Source: Panorpa germanica (Eukaryota; Arthropoda; Insecta; Mecoptera; Panorpidae). From it: a stretch of 64,000 nt of DNA. Position numbers and translations under genes: made by a program. The stretch is from positions 12,720,759 through 12,784,758 of the forward strand of contig OY783204.1 in assembly GCA_963678705.1 (NCBI GenBank), given 5' to 3'. The notes under the pieces were generated by a model. The model saw only the letters and a program-made list of their open reading frames with translations. It had not been told where the DNA came from and did no database searches. Each line of letters opens with the position of its first letter. The first letter of the stretch is position 1. This document shows positions 63,390 to 64,000 of this stretch, piece after piece.

Positions 63390-64000
63390 CGATAGACAAA
63401 AAAAGTGATAATAATTAGGTTAGTGTTAGTGCTAAAACATCAAGTGGTTTAAAATTCAAGAAATCTGTAGAGATATATAAGAAAGACCTCATATAAACAC
63501 TACAAATTTACGGAAGACAAAAGGTTGCCGCCCACTATCAAGTAAGTCGAATAACATTAACTATAAATAATATTAAAACACAAGAATAAGTTTATATAAA
63601 TGCGTGTTTTAAATAATAATGATAGTGTATTAATTGTTATAAGTGATTAAGTGAACAATATATGCGGTTTTCTTGAAAATAGTGATTGATCGTTCATGAA
63701 CATTCAATGGTAACAAACAAATGGTAAGTAAGTAGGCATAAGTACAAGTATGTATATGATATATTTATAGAAATTCAGTGTGCCTTTGTTGATGTCCGGT
63801 GGCCAAGTGACCTTTAAAGAATTAGACCGGCAAAAACCTATAGGTACGTCTACTGCGCTATGGAGAACTATTTTCATTTTCGAACATTATTTTACAAACC
63901 GATTACCGTTCCATGAAAAGGCAACTATCTAAGGGTTGTCCTCAGCGATCTGTAATGGGGCCTGAGCTCTGGAACATGGTATTCGACGAGAACTGTGTTT
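63390..64000 (+). repeat. Array unit 41 (B type, partial, 611 bp)
   Basis: Cut by the window end inside the RT segment. It follows unit 37, including cattttcgaac at 63875, so a third copy of the 6,674-bp block begins here. Confidence 0.95.

Larger units (their letters stand above)
57204..63877 (+). repeat. Higher-order repeat, 6,674-bp block, copy 2
   Basis: Matches the preceding block base for base apart from at least eight single-base differences I could see (for example at 58645, 58861, 60302, 61428, 62556, 62984, 63481). The private cattttcgaac at its start recurs at 63875, showing that a third copy begins. Confidence 0.93.
1..64000 (+). repeat. Macrosatellite array, ~1,586-bp unit, R1-retrotransposon-derived
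   Basis: The same ~1,586-bp sequence recurs head to tail across the whole window, all in one orientation. The recurring anchor cgatagacaaaa followed by an A-tract begins units at 1, 1588, 3176, 4746, 6325 and so on to 63390. Twenty of the forty whole units are exactly 1,586 bp; the others are 1,280 (two), 1,340, 1,570, 1,574 (four), 1,579, 1,580, 1,587-1,588 (six), 1,780 (disrupted) and 1,928 bp (two). The array is interrupted once by a foreign LINE fragment and once by an assembly gap. Both window ends fall inside the array, so its true length is unknown. Neighbouring units differ by scattered single bases, so the copies are not a simple assembly echo. Confidence 0.97.
13338..64000 (+). repeat. 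Subfamily B part of the array (units 9-41)
   Basis: All units here carry the B-type bases. They lack one T/A in the run after gtcgaacatta, which shifts the RT frame so that it hits TGA at the ccatgaaaagg site. Just right of the LINE fragment, 13338-13506 is a mosaic, with B-type tatata but A-type acggtaac. B units are more homogeneous than A units and contain most of the higher-order block duplications. Confidence 0.88.

Noticed and set aside
1..64000. CRISPR array, rDNA unit or bacterial operon interpretation
   Set aside because: Repeats are about 1.6 kb with no spacers, no rRNA sequence is recognisable, and there are no operon-like genes. Retrotransposon remnants indicate a eukaryote.

Overview
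The window is one AT-rich tandem array of a roughly 1,586-bp unit, with 40 units and a forty-first cut off by the right edge. The array runs off both ends. I see no working gene, tRNA, rRNA, CRISPR array or bacterial feature. The sequence looks like an insect nuclear genome, probably a hymenopteran and perhaps an ant. That rests on the R1-clade retrotransposon remnant in every unit and on an embedded second LINE fragment whose protein resembles ant/bee elements as I remember them; no search was run.

Each unit has two parts. The first is about 975 bp of dead ORF2 from an R1-clade non-LTR retrotransposon: part of the reverse transcriptase (motif A region, the GCPQ motif, a damaged YADD box), then the conserved RTVSTE/IPLDL region and the WQDRWD C-terminal region, spread over at least three frames. 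The second is about 610 bp of noncoding AT-rich DNA. It carries a conserved stem-loop, an AATAAA, a CpG-dense palindromic cluster, and an A-tract followed by TTAGG-like repeats.

Layout: 1-12175 holds subfamily A (units 1-8 and the start of 9). At 12176-13337 lies a fragment of a different LINE (ORF1 and the start of an endonuclease ORF2). A 200-N gap is at 13507-13706. From about 13338 to 64000 the array is subfamily B (units 9-41), set apart by shared substitutions and a one-base deletion that breaks the RT frame.

The array is built by repeated duplication on several scales. There are two copies of a 6,674-bp four-unit block (about 50530-57203 and 57204-63877, with a third starting). A 6,326-bp block is followed by a second copy that lost one unit. 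A 3,172-bp dimer is duplicated, a shortened 1,280-bp unit is itself doubled, and 342-bp internal duplications sit inside two units. This is the signature of unequal exchange and concerted evolution in a macrosatellite. I found no evidence of a new enzymatic or defence system; the novelty is a retrotransposon-derived macrosatellite with higher-order structure and a possible link to telomeric TTAGG DNA. Unit boundaries below use an arbitrary phase, the C of the cgatagacaaaa motif.
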